Part shown: positions 1 to 5,823 of the stretch, in pieces
Layout: each line of letters begins with the position of its first letter
Numbering within the stretch: the first letter of the stretch is position 1
NCBI GenBank assembly: GCA_002469805.1
Contig: DKNW01000061.1
Span: 1-6,578, forward strand
From: Rhodobiaceae bacterium UBA7378
GTDB lineage: Bacteria; Pseudomonadota; Alphaproteobacteria; RS24
DNA: 6,578 nt
Direction: 5' to 3'
Made by a program: the position numbers and the translations under genes
Notes under the pieces: generated by a model
Database searches by the model: none
Told to the model about the DNA's origin: nothing
Seen by the model: only the letters and a program-made list of their open reading frames with translations

Positions 1-845
1 TGTCCGGCGCGGAAAAAGAACACCTGAACACATGATGCGCCGCCCTGATTGGCAATCGCAATGACATCAGCTTCGGCGATATCAGACAGGTTAACCCCGC
101 TTTCCTGCTGCACATAAGTCAGCGCGCGGATCCGATCGCGCGCGGCGGCAGCTCCTTCAAAATCAAGGTTTTCGCTAGCTGTCTCCATTTTTCTGACCAG
201 TTGGTCTTGCACCGCGCGGCTATTGCCCTTCAGGAAATCATGCGCCTGACCCACAAGCTCGGCATAGTCAGGCCCGCTTATTTCGCCTGTGCAGGGCGCG
301 CTGCAGCGTTTTATCTGAAACAGCAGGCAGGGGCGTGTACGGCTGTCATACACACTATCGGAGCATGAGCGGAGCAAGAACGCACGTTGCAACGTGTTGA
401 GTGACCGGTTGACGGCCCCGGCGGAGGCGAACGGCCCGAAATAAGATCCGGGACGGCGGCGCGCGCCGCGGTGTTTAATCAGCTGCGGCACAGCGTGATC
501 GTCGGCCAGCAGGATATAGGGGAAGCTTTTGTCGTCGCGCAGAAGGATGTTGTAGCGGGGCCGGAGTTTCTTGATCAGATTGGCTTCCAACAAAAGCGCA
601 TCCGTTTCGGTTTCAGTGCGGATGAACTCCATATCGCGTGTGGCTTCGATCATGCGCAGAATGCGATTATTATGGCCCGTCGGACGCGCATAGGAACGCA
701 CCCTTGCTTTCAGGTTCTTGGCTTTGCCAACATACAAGACCGTGCCTTCGCCATCTAACATGCGATAGACACCCGGACCACCTGGCAGGGTAGCCACTTT
801 TGCCTCAATAAGTTTTATGCCTTGTAATTCTGGCGCGTTTTCCAT
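1..845 (-). CDS. uvrC: Excinuclease ABC subunit C, N-terminal part (gene cut by the left edge)
   Basis: UvrC is the nuclease of nucleotide excision repair; it is recruited by the UvrB-DNA complex and cuts on both sides of the lesion. The reading frame is open from the ATG at 845 to the window edge, giving 281 complete codons of a family usually about 600 or more residues long. Visible parts: a GIY-YIG nuclease domain at about residues 15-100, with GVYRM (25-29), LYVGKAKNLKARV (37-49) and the probable metal-binding Glu88 in LLLEANLIKK; a cysteine group, Cys161, Cys173, Cys181 and Cys185, in the region implicated in an Fe-S cluster in E. coli UvrC; and a UVR motif at about 215-245 that contacts UvrB. 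The 3' incision half is visible; the RNase H-like and HhH parts lie outside. The start has only a weak GGA upstream, but no other in-frame ATG fits. Identity is very secure. Confidence 0.97.
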   Translation of the reverse strand, partial: MENAPELQGIKLIEAKVATLPGGPGVYRMLDGEGTVLYVGKAKNLKARVRSYARPTGHNNRILRMIEATRDMEFIRTETETDALLLEANLIKKLRPRYNILLRDDKSFPYILLADDHAVPQLIKHRGARRRPGSYFGPFASAGAVNRSLNTLQRAFLLRSCSDSVYDSRTRPCLLFQIKRCSAPCTGEISGPDYAELVGQAHDFLKGNSRAVQDQLVRKMETASENLDFEGAAAARDRIRALTYVQQESGVNLSDIAEADVIAIANQGGASCVQVFFFRAG

Positions 846-937
846 TTGTGATCCACATGGTGCCACGGGTGTCTAGATATTAGAAGAAATCGGTTGGTAC
901 GGCGTAAAAAAATGGCAAAAAAAGTACCCACGGGTTG

Positions 938-946
938 TGTGGATAA
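938..946 (-). promoter_or_regulatory. Consensus DnaA box
   Basis: The minus strand reads TTATCCACA, an exact match to the classical high-affinity DnaA box. Weaker neighbours in the same gap are TGATCCACA at 849-857 (plus strand, one mismatch) and TTTTTCACA at 1138-1146 (minus strand, fits the relaxed TTWTNCACA pattern). The match is direct sequence reading; binding by DnaA is inference. It may serve replication initiation, DnaA-dependent regulation of uvrC, or nothing. Confidence 0.5.
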
Positions 947-975
947 GTTTGTGTACAGAAAACAGAATCGGGTGC

Positions 976-988
976 CAAGTTATTGATT
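976..988 (-). promoter_or_regulatory. IHF-type binding motif
   Basis: The minus strand reads AATCAATAACTTG, which fits the WATCAANNNNTTR consensus for integration host factor without mismatch. It starts 30 bp from the DnaA box. A second copy with one mismatch lies at about 1032-1044. In AT-rich DNA such matches occur by chance fairly often, so binding is only a suggestion. Confidence 0.35.
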
Positions 989-1073
989 TTCAACCAATCG
1001 CAACTCAATGCCTAAAAAATAAGCAAACACGCTAAGCTATTGAAATCATGTAATAAAGGTTTTTCAACACCCG

Positions 1074-1091
1074 AAAAAAAATATTTTTTTT
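1074..1091. repeat. Perfect all-A/T palindrome
   Basis: Eight A, then T-A, then eight T form a perfect 18-bp palindrome; the T run continues for two more bases to 1093. It contains no G or C. Such a tract is easily melted and intrinsically rigid or bent. It is not a standard terminator, because it has no GC stem. Confidence 0.7.
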
Positions 1092-1119
1092 TTGAGATTT
1101 TATGGCTTTACAAAACTGC

Positions 1120-1167
1120 CATTTTTTTGCAGATGCATGTGAAAAACTCTGCCGCGACAAAAAAATG
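1120..1167. repeat. Inverted repeat with A/T arms and nested GCAGA/TCTGC stem
   Basis: CATTTTTTTG at 1120-1129 is the exact reverse complement of CAAAAAAATG at 1158-1167. Inside, GCAGA at 1129-1133 can pair with TCTGC at 1148-1152. The relaxed DnaA-box match at 1138-1146 lies in the inner loop. Read along the folB transcript, the inner stem is followed by A residues rather than U residues, so it does not look like an intrinsic terminator. ATGCAT also occurs twice, at 1133-1138 and 1165-1170. Confidence 0.55.
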
Positions 1168-1182
1168 CATAAATTTAATAGC

Positions 1183-1623
1183 TTAGGTAGTTTCCGCTGC
1201 ACTTATCACTGGGTGCCGTCGGCTCAATCTTTCAATTTCAACACCAACGCCAGCCGCTTCATCGATTGCATCGGGTTTTTCGAGCCGGATACGCAGGCGC
1301 ATAATGCGCTGATCTCGCAACAGTGTGTCGGCAATATTCTCGGCGAGGACCTCCACAAGGTCGGTATGCCCGCGAGCGATAACGTCTTTGATCTGGAGGG
1401 TCAGGGTTTCGTAGCACACCACATCGGTGATTGTGTCGGCAATGGCGCTGGTGTCTTCTTCGACCGATGCATCAATGTTAATGACGATGGGCTGTGACTG
1501 CGCGCGCTCGTGATCGTGAATGCCAATACGGGCCTGCAAGATGAGATCGCGGATAAACACCCGCCTTAACCCCCGCGTCGCGCTGGCCATATTCGAAATA
1601 TCACCCAGGTTTTGCTGGTTCAT
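1183..1623 (-). CDS. folB: Dihydroneopterin aldolase family protein (FolB)
   Basis: FolB converts 7,8-dihydroneopterin to 6-hydroxymethyl-7,8-dihydropterin plus glycolaldehyde in cytosolic folate synthesis, and can also epimerise the substrate. The 146-residue product is one small FolB domain of about 120 residues after a short N-terminal extension. Numbered from this start: IGIHDHER at 33-40; Tyr71 in VVCYETL, matching the active-site Tyr; HTDLVEVLAE at 86-95; and Lys116 in RIRLEKPDAI, matching the catalytic Lys. The stretch AAGVGVEIER (123-132) is typical of the C-terminal strand. The start is chosen 38 bp after the SDR stop, with a weak AGAGAG upstream; the next ATG, at 1590, gives 135 residues and is nearly as likely. 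An extension back to 1698 would overlap the SDR gene and adds nothing FolB-like. It is probably cotranscribed with the SDR. Confidence 0.93.
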   Translation of the reverse strand: MNQQNLGDISNMASATRGLRRVFIRDLILQARIGIHDHERAQSQPIVINIDASVEEDTSAIADTITDVVCYETLTLQIKDVIARGHTDLVEVLAENIADTLLRDQRIMRLRIRLEKPDAIDEAAGVGVEIERLSRRHPVISAAETT

Positions 1624-1661
1624 CTTATGTATCGCTCTCTGACCGCCACTGTCGCGACCCC

Positions 1662-2432
1662 TTATTCTGTGACCTGTGTAACGTCCGGCGTTTCCCAAGC
1701 GAGGTGCTGGCCCCCGTCAAGGGCGATCATCTGCCCGGTCATCGATTTTGCCGCCATTATATATCGCATTCCTTCTACAATATCTTCTGGACCAGCACCA
1801 TATCCCAGAGGCACCAGACGGGTTTGCTTGTCGAATTCGGCGCGATCTTGGCGCGGATTAGGCAGTGTTGGTCCTGGCCCAATCGCGTTCACACGTATAC
1901 CGCGTGGGGCTAAGGCTTGGGCCGCTGTTTGGGTCAGGGTCCAGAGGCCGGCCTTGGATATTGTATAGCTTGAAAAATCTGGGGTCAGGCGCCAGACGCG
2001 CTGATCGATGATATTTATAATGCAGCCGGCAGGGCCATCGTCGGGCGACTGGGCCGCAAAATCGCGCATCAAAATTGCTGGTGCCCGTAAATTCGCATCC
2101 AAATGCGCGTCCCAACTTTCCAACGAGAAATCGTCGATGCGGTCACGCTCAAAACGCGAGGCATTGTTGATGAGCAGGGAAACCGGCCCGAAAGCTGCAC
2201 CAAGTTGCGGCATGAGGCGCGCTGTGGCGGCGGGATCTGCAAGGTCGGCCTGCACCGGGAGGGCGCGCCCGCCACGATTTTCAATATCGGCGCATAGTTT
2301 ATGGGCGGCTTCGCCAGACTGCGCATAATGGACGCCTACCGCCCAGCCATCCGCCGCCAAATTTTCTGCTAGCGCCCGCCCGATGCGGTGCGCGGCGCCT
2401 GTGATAAGAGCTACACTTGTCATAGGACTCAT
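1662..2432 (-). CDS. Pteridine reductase-type short-chain dehydrogenase (PTR1/FolM-like)
   Basis: This is a 256-residue NAD(P)H-dependent SDR, probably reducing dihydropterins or dihydrofolate in the cytosol. Its cofactor loop is TGAAHRIG (11-18), fitting the TGxxxRxG form typical of pteridine reductases rather than the usual TGxxxGxG. NNAS is at 89-92. The catalytic site shows Asp143, Tyr156 and Lys160: Asp lies 13 residues before the Tyr, where Leishmania PTR1 and E. coli FolM also have Asp and classical SDRs have Ser. The C-terminal TGQMIALDGGQHL (232-244) is FolM-like. These features and the folB neighbour argue against a generic 3-oxoacyl-ACP reductase. The exact substrate (dihydromonapterin, dihydrobiopterin or dihydrofolate) cannot be read. 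Possible starts are ATG 2432, ATG 2423 (253 residues) and GTG 2453; none has a good ribosome binding site. Confidence 0.88.
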   Translation of the reverse strand: MSPMTSVALITGAAHRIGRALAENLAADGWAVGVHYAQSGEAAHKLCADIENRGGRALPVQADLADPAATARLMPQLGAAFGPVSLLINNASRFERDRIDDFSLESWDAHLDANLRAPAILMRDFAAQSPDDGPAGCIINIIDQRVWRLTPDFSSYTISKAGLWTLTQTAAQALAPRGIRVNAIGPGPTLPNPRQDRAEFDKQTRLVPLGYGAGPEDIVEGMRYIMAAKSMTGQMIALDGGQHLAWETPDVTQVTE

Positions 2433-2551
2433 GTAGCAGGTTTGCCGGTGCACGCCAATATTACGCAGATTTACTGACTAGAATTCTGCACAAAAGACCT
2501 CTATAGTCCTTCTCAGTTGTCGACGGTTAATAAAAAAATAAGGAGACCCAG
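2433..2551. other. Divergent intergenic region
   Basis: About 119 bp separate the SDR gene (leftward) and the barrel-protein gene (rightward), so it should contain promoters for both. On the plus strand TATAGT at 2502-2507 could be a -10 element, but no convincing -35 lies 16-18 bp upstream. I cannot assign a promoter with confidence. Confidence 0.4.
2541..2546 (+). promoter_or_regulatory. Shine-Dalgarno site of the barrel-protein gene
   Basis: AGGAGA ends 5 bases before the ATG at 2552, preceded by an A-rich stretch. This is the strongest ribosome binding site in the window and fixes the start codon. It suggests this envelope protein is made at higher level than its neighbours. Confidence 0.85.
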
Positions 2552-3139
2552 ATGCGACTTCCCACTCTCAATGTGCCTGTTCCTGTAGTCCGCCTGCTGT
2601 TCGCAGTTATGGCCTTCAGTGGTATCTCGGCGGCTAACGCACAAACGATAAACATGATGGAAATGAAAGATGCCCGATACTATCTTCTCGGATCAGTCGG
2701 ATATGCGGAATACGATTACAAACCGTCCGATATTTCCGACGTCGAGGGCCTCAGCCCAGACAACTCCGATGTCACCTTGCGGGGTGGGCTTGGTGTCAGA
2801 GTGTCAGATGTTTCGGCTATTGAAATTGGCATGTCGGATCTTGGATCACCGGTGCAGATAGACAATATTGCATCGGTTCTCGCCAGCAAGGTTGATACAG
2901 ATCTGGATCAGGTTTTCGAATTTAGCGTGGTCACGCAATTTGACGTCGGCACCTCGTTTACACCCATCGGTCGAATTGGCTTTTTCTCGTTTGATGGCGA
3001 CAAAAACAACGCCGATGACCTGTTGATCGGGCTGGGGGTTCAGCGCGACAATATCCGCTTTGAAGTTCAACGCTATGATTTCGACGTGGCCCCAATTAAC
3101 ACGGTCACGTTCAGCTATCTCATTCCGTTCAGCGATTAA
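2552..3139 (+). CDS. Small outer-membrane beta-barrel protein with signal peptide
   Basis: The product has 195 residues. Residues 1-30 form a Sec signal peptide: Arg14, a hydrophobic core at about 15-25, and an Ala-Asn-Ala cleavage site at 28-30 followed by Gln31. The mature part (about 165 residues) has alternating hydrophobic/polar stretches that I read as eight strands: about 42-54, 74-84, 88-98, 118-131, 136-147, 155-164, 166-178 and 181-193. This is the size and layout of OmpA/OmpX/Opa-like porin-fold domains. The last strand, TVTFSYLIPF, ends in the aromatic expected by the BAM machinery, but two more residues (Ser-Asp) follow. No OmpA-type peptidoglycan-binding domain is present. The function (surface protein, small channel or adhesin) is not readable. 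It converges on uvrB with 7 bp between stop codons. Confidence 0.85.
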   Translation: MRLPTLNVPVPVVRLLFAVMAFSGISAANAQTINMMEMKDARYYLLGSVGYAEYDYKPSDISDVEGLSPDNSDVTLRGGLGVRVSDVSAIEIGMSDLGSPVQIDNIASVLASKVDTDLDQVFEFSVVTQFDVGTSFTPIGRIGFFSFDGDKNNADDLLIGLGVQRDNIRFEVQRYDFDVAPINTVTFSYLIPFSD

Positions 3140-3146
3140 GTCGCGC

Positions 3147-5378
3147 TCAAGGGCCTTTGCGCCGTCGGCTGGAAGCCCGCCGCGGCGGTTTCTTGCCACC
3201 CCGCGCATCAATATCTGATTGGCGTGCAAACGGGTCATCTGCGACGGCCAACTCGGTTTCTTGCAGGCGTTTGATCTCATCGCGTAGGCGCGCGGCTGTT
3301 TCAAATTCGAGATCAGCCGCCGCTTCGCGCATTTGCGCTTCTAACCCTTCAATGTGGTTGCGCAAATTATCGCCCAATAAGGGCGCTTGCGCTTCTTCAA
3401 GGGCTTCGCGCACGCGATAGGGGCCGGGGGCTGTTTCATTGGTGCGCTCGGCCATGCCTTCGAGAATGTCACCGATATTTTTCTTCACAGATTCCGGCGT
3501 AATGCCATTGGCTTCATTGTGCGCCATTTGTTTTTCACGCCGCCGATTGGTTTCGGCCATAGCGCGGTCCAGGGATCCAGTCATCCGGTCGGCATACAGC
3601 AGCACTTTGCCGTCGACATTGCGCGCGGCCCGACCAATGGTTTGTACGAGCGATGTTTCAGAACGCAAAAACCCCTCTTTATCGGCATCTAAAATGGCGA
3701 CAAGGGCACATTCTGGAATATCCAGACCTTCGCGCAGTAGGTTAATGCCAATAAGAATGTCGAAGGTGCCAAGTCGAAGGTCGCGCACAATCTCGATGCG
3801 CTCAAGCGTATCAATATCCGAATGCATATAGCGCACCCGCAATCCTTGCTCGTGCATATATTCGGTGAGGTCTTCGGCCATTTTTTTAGTTAGCGTCGTC
3901 ACCAGCACCCGCTGGCTGGCTGCGCTTGCTGTGTGACATTCGGCGATTAGGTCGTCGACCTGGCTTGAGGCGGGACGAATTTCGCATGTCGGATCGATAA
4001 GCCCAGTAGGACGGATAACCTGTTCGACAAATACACCGCCCGTACGATCCATTTCCCACGGGCCCGGGGTTGCCGATACATGCACGGTTTGCGGCCGCAT
4101 AATGTCCCACTCTTCAAATTTCATTGGCCGGTTATCGACACAGCTTGGTAGGCGGAAACCAAACTCTGCCAGTGTAGATTTGCGCCGAAAGTCACCGCGA
4201 AACATCCCGCCAATTTGGGGCACGGTGACATGGCTCTCATCGGTAAACACCAGCGCATTGTCGGGCAGATATTCAAATAGCGTCGGCGGCGGCTCGCCCG
4301 GTTTGCGGCCCGTGAGGTAGCGTGAGTAATTCTCGATGCCGGCACAACTACCGGTTGCTTCCAGCATTTCGATATCAAATAACGTGCGTTGCTCAAGACG
4401 CTGAGCCTCCAGCAATCGTCCCGCCGCCTCAAATTCCTCTAGTCGCGTCTTCAGTTCGTCCTGGATATGCAGCACCGCCTGTTTCAGCGTCGGACGCGGC
4501 GTCACGTAATGCGAGTTTGCATATACCCGCACGCGGTCAATATCGGCTGATTTCTGACCGGTCAGAGGATCGAATTCGGTCAGGCTGTCGATCTCATCAC
4601 CAAATAATTCGATGCGCCAAGCGCGGTCTTCATAATGCGCCGGAAATAAATCAATCGTGTCGCCGCGCACGCGGAAATCACCGCGCGCAAAACCCATATC
4701 ATTGCGCCGATATTGCAGCGCCACAAGGTCGCCCAGCAATTGCGAACGTCCAATTTCCATGCCTTTCGACAGTTCAAGCGTCATGCTGGTATAGCTTTCA
4801 ACCGATCCGATACCATAAATGCACGACACGGATGCGACGATGATTACATCGTCGCGTTCCAGCAAAGCGCGCGTTGCGGAATGCCGCATACGGTCGATCT
4901 GCTCGTTAATATTACTCTCTTTTTCAATATATGTGTCGGTGCGTGGCACATAGGCCTCGGGTTGGTAATAATCATAATACGACACGAAATACTCGACCGC
5001 ATTTTCGGGGAAGAATGATTTGAATTCGCCATAGAGTTGCGCGGCCAGCGTTTTATTTGGCGCCAAAATAAGTGCCGGGCGCTGGGTACGGTCGATCACC
5101 TGCGCCATCGTGTAGGTTTTGCCCGAGCCAGTGACCCCCAGCAAAACCTGATCGCGCTCACCAGACGAAATGCCCGAAATTAGATCCTCAATAGCCTGCG
5201 GCTGGTCGCCGGCAGGCTTGAACTCTGAAACGAAACCAAATGACTTGCCGCCCTCGGTTTTCTCGGGCCGCACTGCGCGGTGCGGGATAAACTGGGCGAG
5301 TTGGTCTTCGTTCATGCCCGGTTCGGGTACCGGGGCGAGGTCTTTGCGACCCGTCAGGCTTTGTTGTTCCTCCGACAT
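3147..5378 (-). CDS. uvrB: Excinuclease ABC subunit B
   Basis: UvrB is the damage-verifying, helicase-like ATPase of nucleotide excision repair; it is loaded by UvrA and then recruits UvrC. The gene is complete, 743 residues against about 670 in E. coli, the excess being an N-terminal extension of about 45 residues and a tail. Visible: Walker A GVTGSGKT (81-88); the beta-hairpin that clamps DNA, about 134-156 (YYDYYQPEAYVPRTDTYIEK); Walker B-type TDESHV (379-384); SATPGPWE (435-442); helicase motifs GINLLREGLDIPE (544-556) and QTIGRAARN (579-587); and a C-terminal UVR motif at about 676-711 that binds UvrC. The last 30 residues are Arg/Lys-rich. All motifs are intact. The ATG at 5378 has no clear upstream Shine-Dalgarno; see the promoter entry. 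No alphaproteobacterial LexA-type box is seen upstream. Confidence 0.98.
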   Translation of the reverse strand: MSEEQQSLTGRKDLAPVPEPGMNEDQLAQFIPHRAVRPEKTEGGKSFGFVSEFKPAGDQPQAIEDLISGISSGERDQVLLGVTGSGKTYTMAQVIDRTQRPALILAPNKTLAAQLYGEFKSFFPENAVEYFVSYYDYYQPEAYVPRTDTYIEKESNINEQIDRMRHSATRALLERDDVIIVASVSCIYGIGSVESYTSMTLELSKGMEIGRSQLLGDLVALQYRRNDMGFARGDFRVRGDTIDLFPAHYEDRAWRIELFGDEIDSLTEFDPLTGQKSADIDRVRVYANSHYVTPRPTLKQAVLHIQDELKTRLEEFEAAGRLLEAQRLEQRTLFDIEMLEATGSCAGIENYSRYLTGRKPGEPPPTLFEYLPDNALVFTDESHVTVPQIGGMFRGDFRRKSTLAEFGFRLPSCVDNRPMKFEEWDIMRPQTVHVSATPGPWEMDRTGGVFVEQVIRPTGLIDPTCEIRPASSQVDDLIAECHTASAASQRVLVTTLTKKMAEDLTEYMHEQGLRVRYMHSDIDTLERIEIVRDLRLGTFDILIGINLLREGLDIPECALVAILDADKEGFLRSETSLVQTIGRAARNVDGKVLLYADRMTGSLDRAMAETNRRREKQMAHNEANGITPESVKKNIGDILEGMAERTNETAPGPYRVREALEEAQAPLLGDNLRNHIEGLEAQMREAAADLEFETAARLRDEIKRLQETELAVADDPFARQSDIDARGGKKPPRRASSRRRKGP

Positions 5379-5384
5379 AGCCTG

Positions 5385-5412
5385 AATATAGACTTTTTAG
5401 CGGTCATGTCAT
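5385..5412 (-). promoter_or_regulatory. Putative sigma-70 promoter of uvrB
   Basis: On the minus strand ATGACA (5412-5407) and TATATT (5390-5385) each match the -35 and -10 consensus at five of six positions and are separated by 16 bp. Transcription would begin about 7 bases beyond the -10 element, at or next to the A of the uvrB ATG (5378), predicting a leaderless or nearly leaderless mRNA. ATGACA recurs at 5429-5424. The match is read directly; activity is inferred. Confidence 0.5.
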
Positions 5413-5480
5413 CTGCTTCAGCTTGTCATATGCTGTAAATCGCCATGCACAACCACTGGATTGCCGCCGGGCTTATTTGT

Positions 5481-5645
5481 CTATCGCCCCGTGTGCCTAA
5501 AAGGGCGCAAAAAATGCACCAGAACATAAAAAAGATATTCGCAAACCCTATACACCCACCGGATCGCGTAGAAAGCACCCGCGCCGATGACGAGAATGCC
5601 GAATACGTAGCCTAGGGTTAACAGTGCCGCCAGAAAAATATTCAT
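5481..5645 (-). CDS. Small membrane protein, 54 residues, unknown function
   Basis: I do not recognise this protein. The ORF runs from ATG 5645 to TAG 5481. GGAG at 5656-5653 lies 7 bases before the ATG, a well-placed ribosome binding site. The product has a long hydrophobic segment at about residues 3-28 (starting IFLAALLTLGYVFGILVIGA), then Arg29, Trp30 and Arg33, a second apolar aromatic stretch at about 37-47 (EYLFYVLVHFL from 36), and a basic end (Arg48, Arg51, Arg54). This suggests one transmembrane helix, or one helix plus an amphipathic segment, with a positive cytoplasmic tail. It reads in the same direction as uvrB, 102 bp upstream, and away from the aminotransferase gene. It could be a chance ORF, but the ribosome binding site and composition favour a real gene. 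Confidence 0.6.
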   Translation of the reverse strand: MNIFLAALLTLGYVFGILVIGAGAFYAIRWVYRVCEYLFYVLVHFLRPFRHTGR

Positions 5646-5787
5646 ATCACATCTCCACTCTTTTTGTTTACGGCTTCAGTTTTTCAACCTTGGCTAAACA
5701 AAGCGTTAATGCTGCGGGCAGGGCACGAAGCCGGATTGTCCTGGCTTTATGGTTTTGGCCTTGCGTCAAAAATGCGGGAGGCGTAAT
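5646..5787. other. Divergent intergenic region between the small ORF and the aminotransferase gene
   Basis: About 142 bp lie between the leftward small ORF and the first candidate start of the rightward aminotransferase gene, so promoters for both are expected. I find no -35/-10 pair of good quality on either strand. The right end carries GGGAGG at 5776-5781, placed 6 bases before an in-frame TTG at 5788. A four-codon ORF (ATG 5772, stop TAA 5784-5786) overlaps this ribosome binding site and is probably chance. Confidence 0.4.
5653..5656 (-). promoter_or_regulatory. Ribosome binding site of the 54-residue ORF
   Basis: The minus strand reads GGAG seven bases upstream of the ATG at 5645. This is the main reason to take the small ORF as translated. 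Confidence 0.55.
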
Positions 5788-5823
5788 TTGAAAATCCTTC
5801 TGATTGACCAAACGGAAATTGCT

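Larger units (their letters stand above)
846..1182. other. AT-rich intergenic region between folB and uvrC
   Basis: About 337 bp without a credible gene. It is much richer in A and T than the flanking coding DNA, with many A and T runs of 5-10 bases. It must hold the 3' end of the folB transcript and the 5' region of uvrC, since both read leftward, but I find no clear GC hairpin followed by T residues on the minus strand and no good -35/-10 pair for uvrC. It holds a consensus DnaA box, an IHF-type motif, an A/T palindrome and an inverted repeat, each listed separately. An ORF reading rightward from 1102 is mostly the antisense shadow of folB and is not a gene. Confidence 0.8.

Noticed and set aside
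863..935. Direct repeat CCACGGGT at 863-870 and 928-935
   Set aside because: One repeated 8-mer in a region of this size is about what chance predicts, and nothing ties it to a known regulator.
846..1182. SOS (LexA) box upstream of uvrC or uvrB
   Set aside because: I looked for GTTC/GAAC pairs with 7-base spacing and for CTG-N10-CAG types in 846-1182 and 5379-5480. None was found, so SOS control is not supported by the sequence.
1102..1497. A 131-codon ORF on the plus strand
   Set aside because: Most of it is antisense to folB, and the rest is low-complexity AT-rich DNA; the translation resembles no protein I recognise.
2474..2507. Promoter for the barrel gene using TATAGT at 2502-2507
   Set aside because: The only -35-like sequences are at wrong spacing (12 or 22 bp), so no promoter is called.
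4322..4843. A 173-codon ORF on the plus strand
   Set aside because: It is entirely antisense to uvrB, which shows intact motifs through this part.
5415..5436. Possible hairpin CAGC...GCTG upstream of uvrB
   Set aside because: The stem is only four pairs with a 9-base loop and no T run, too weak for a terminator or riboswitch.
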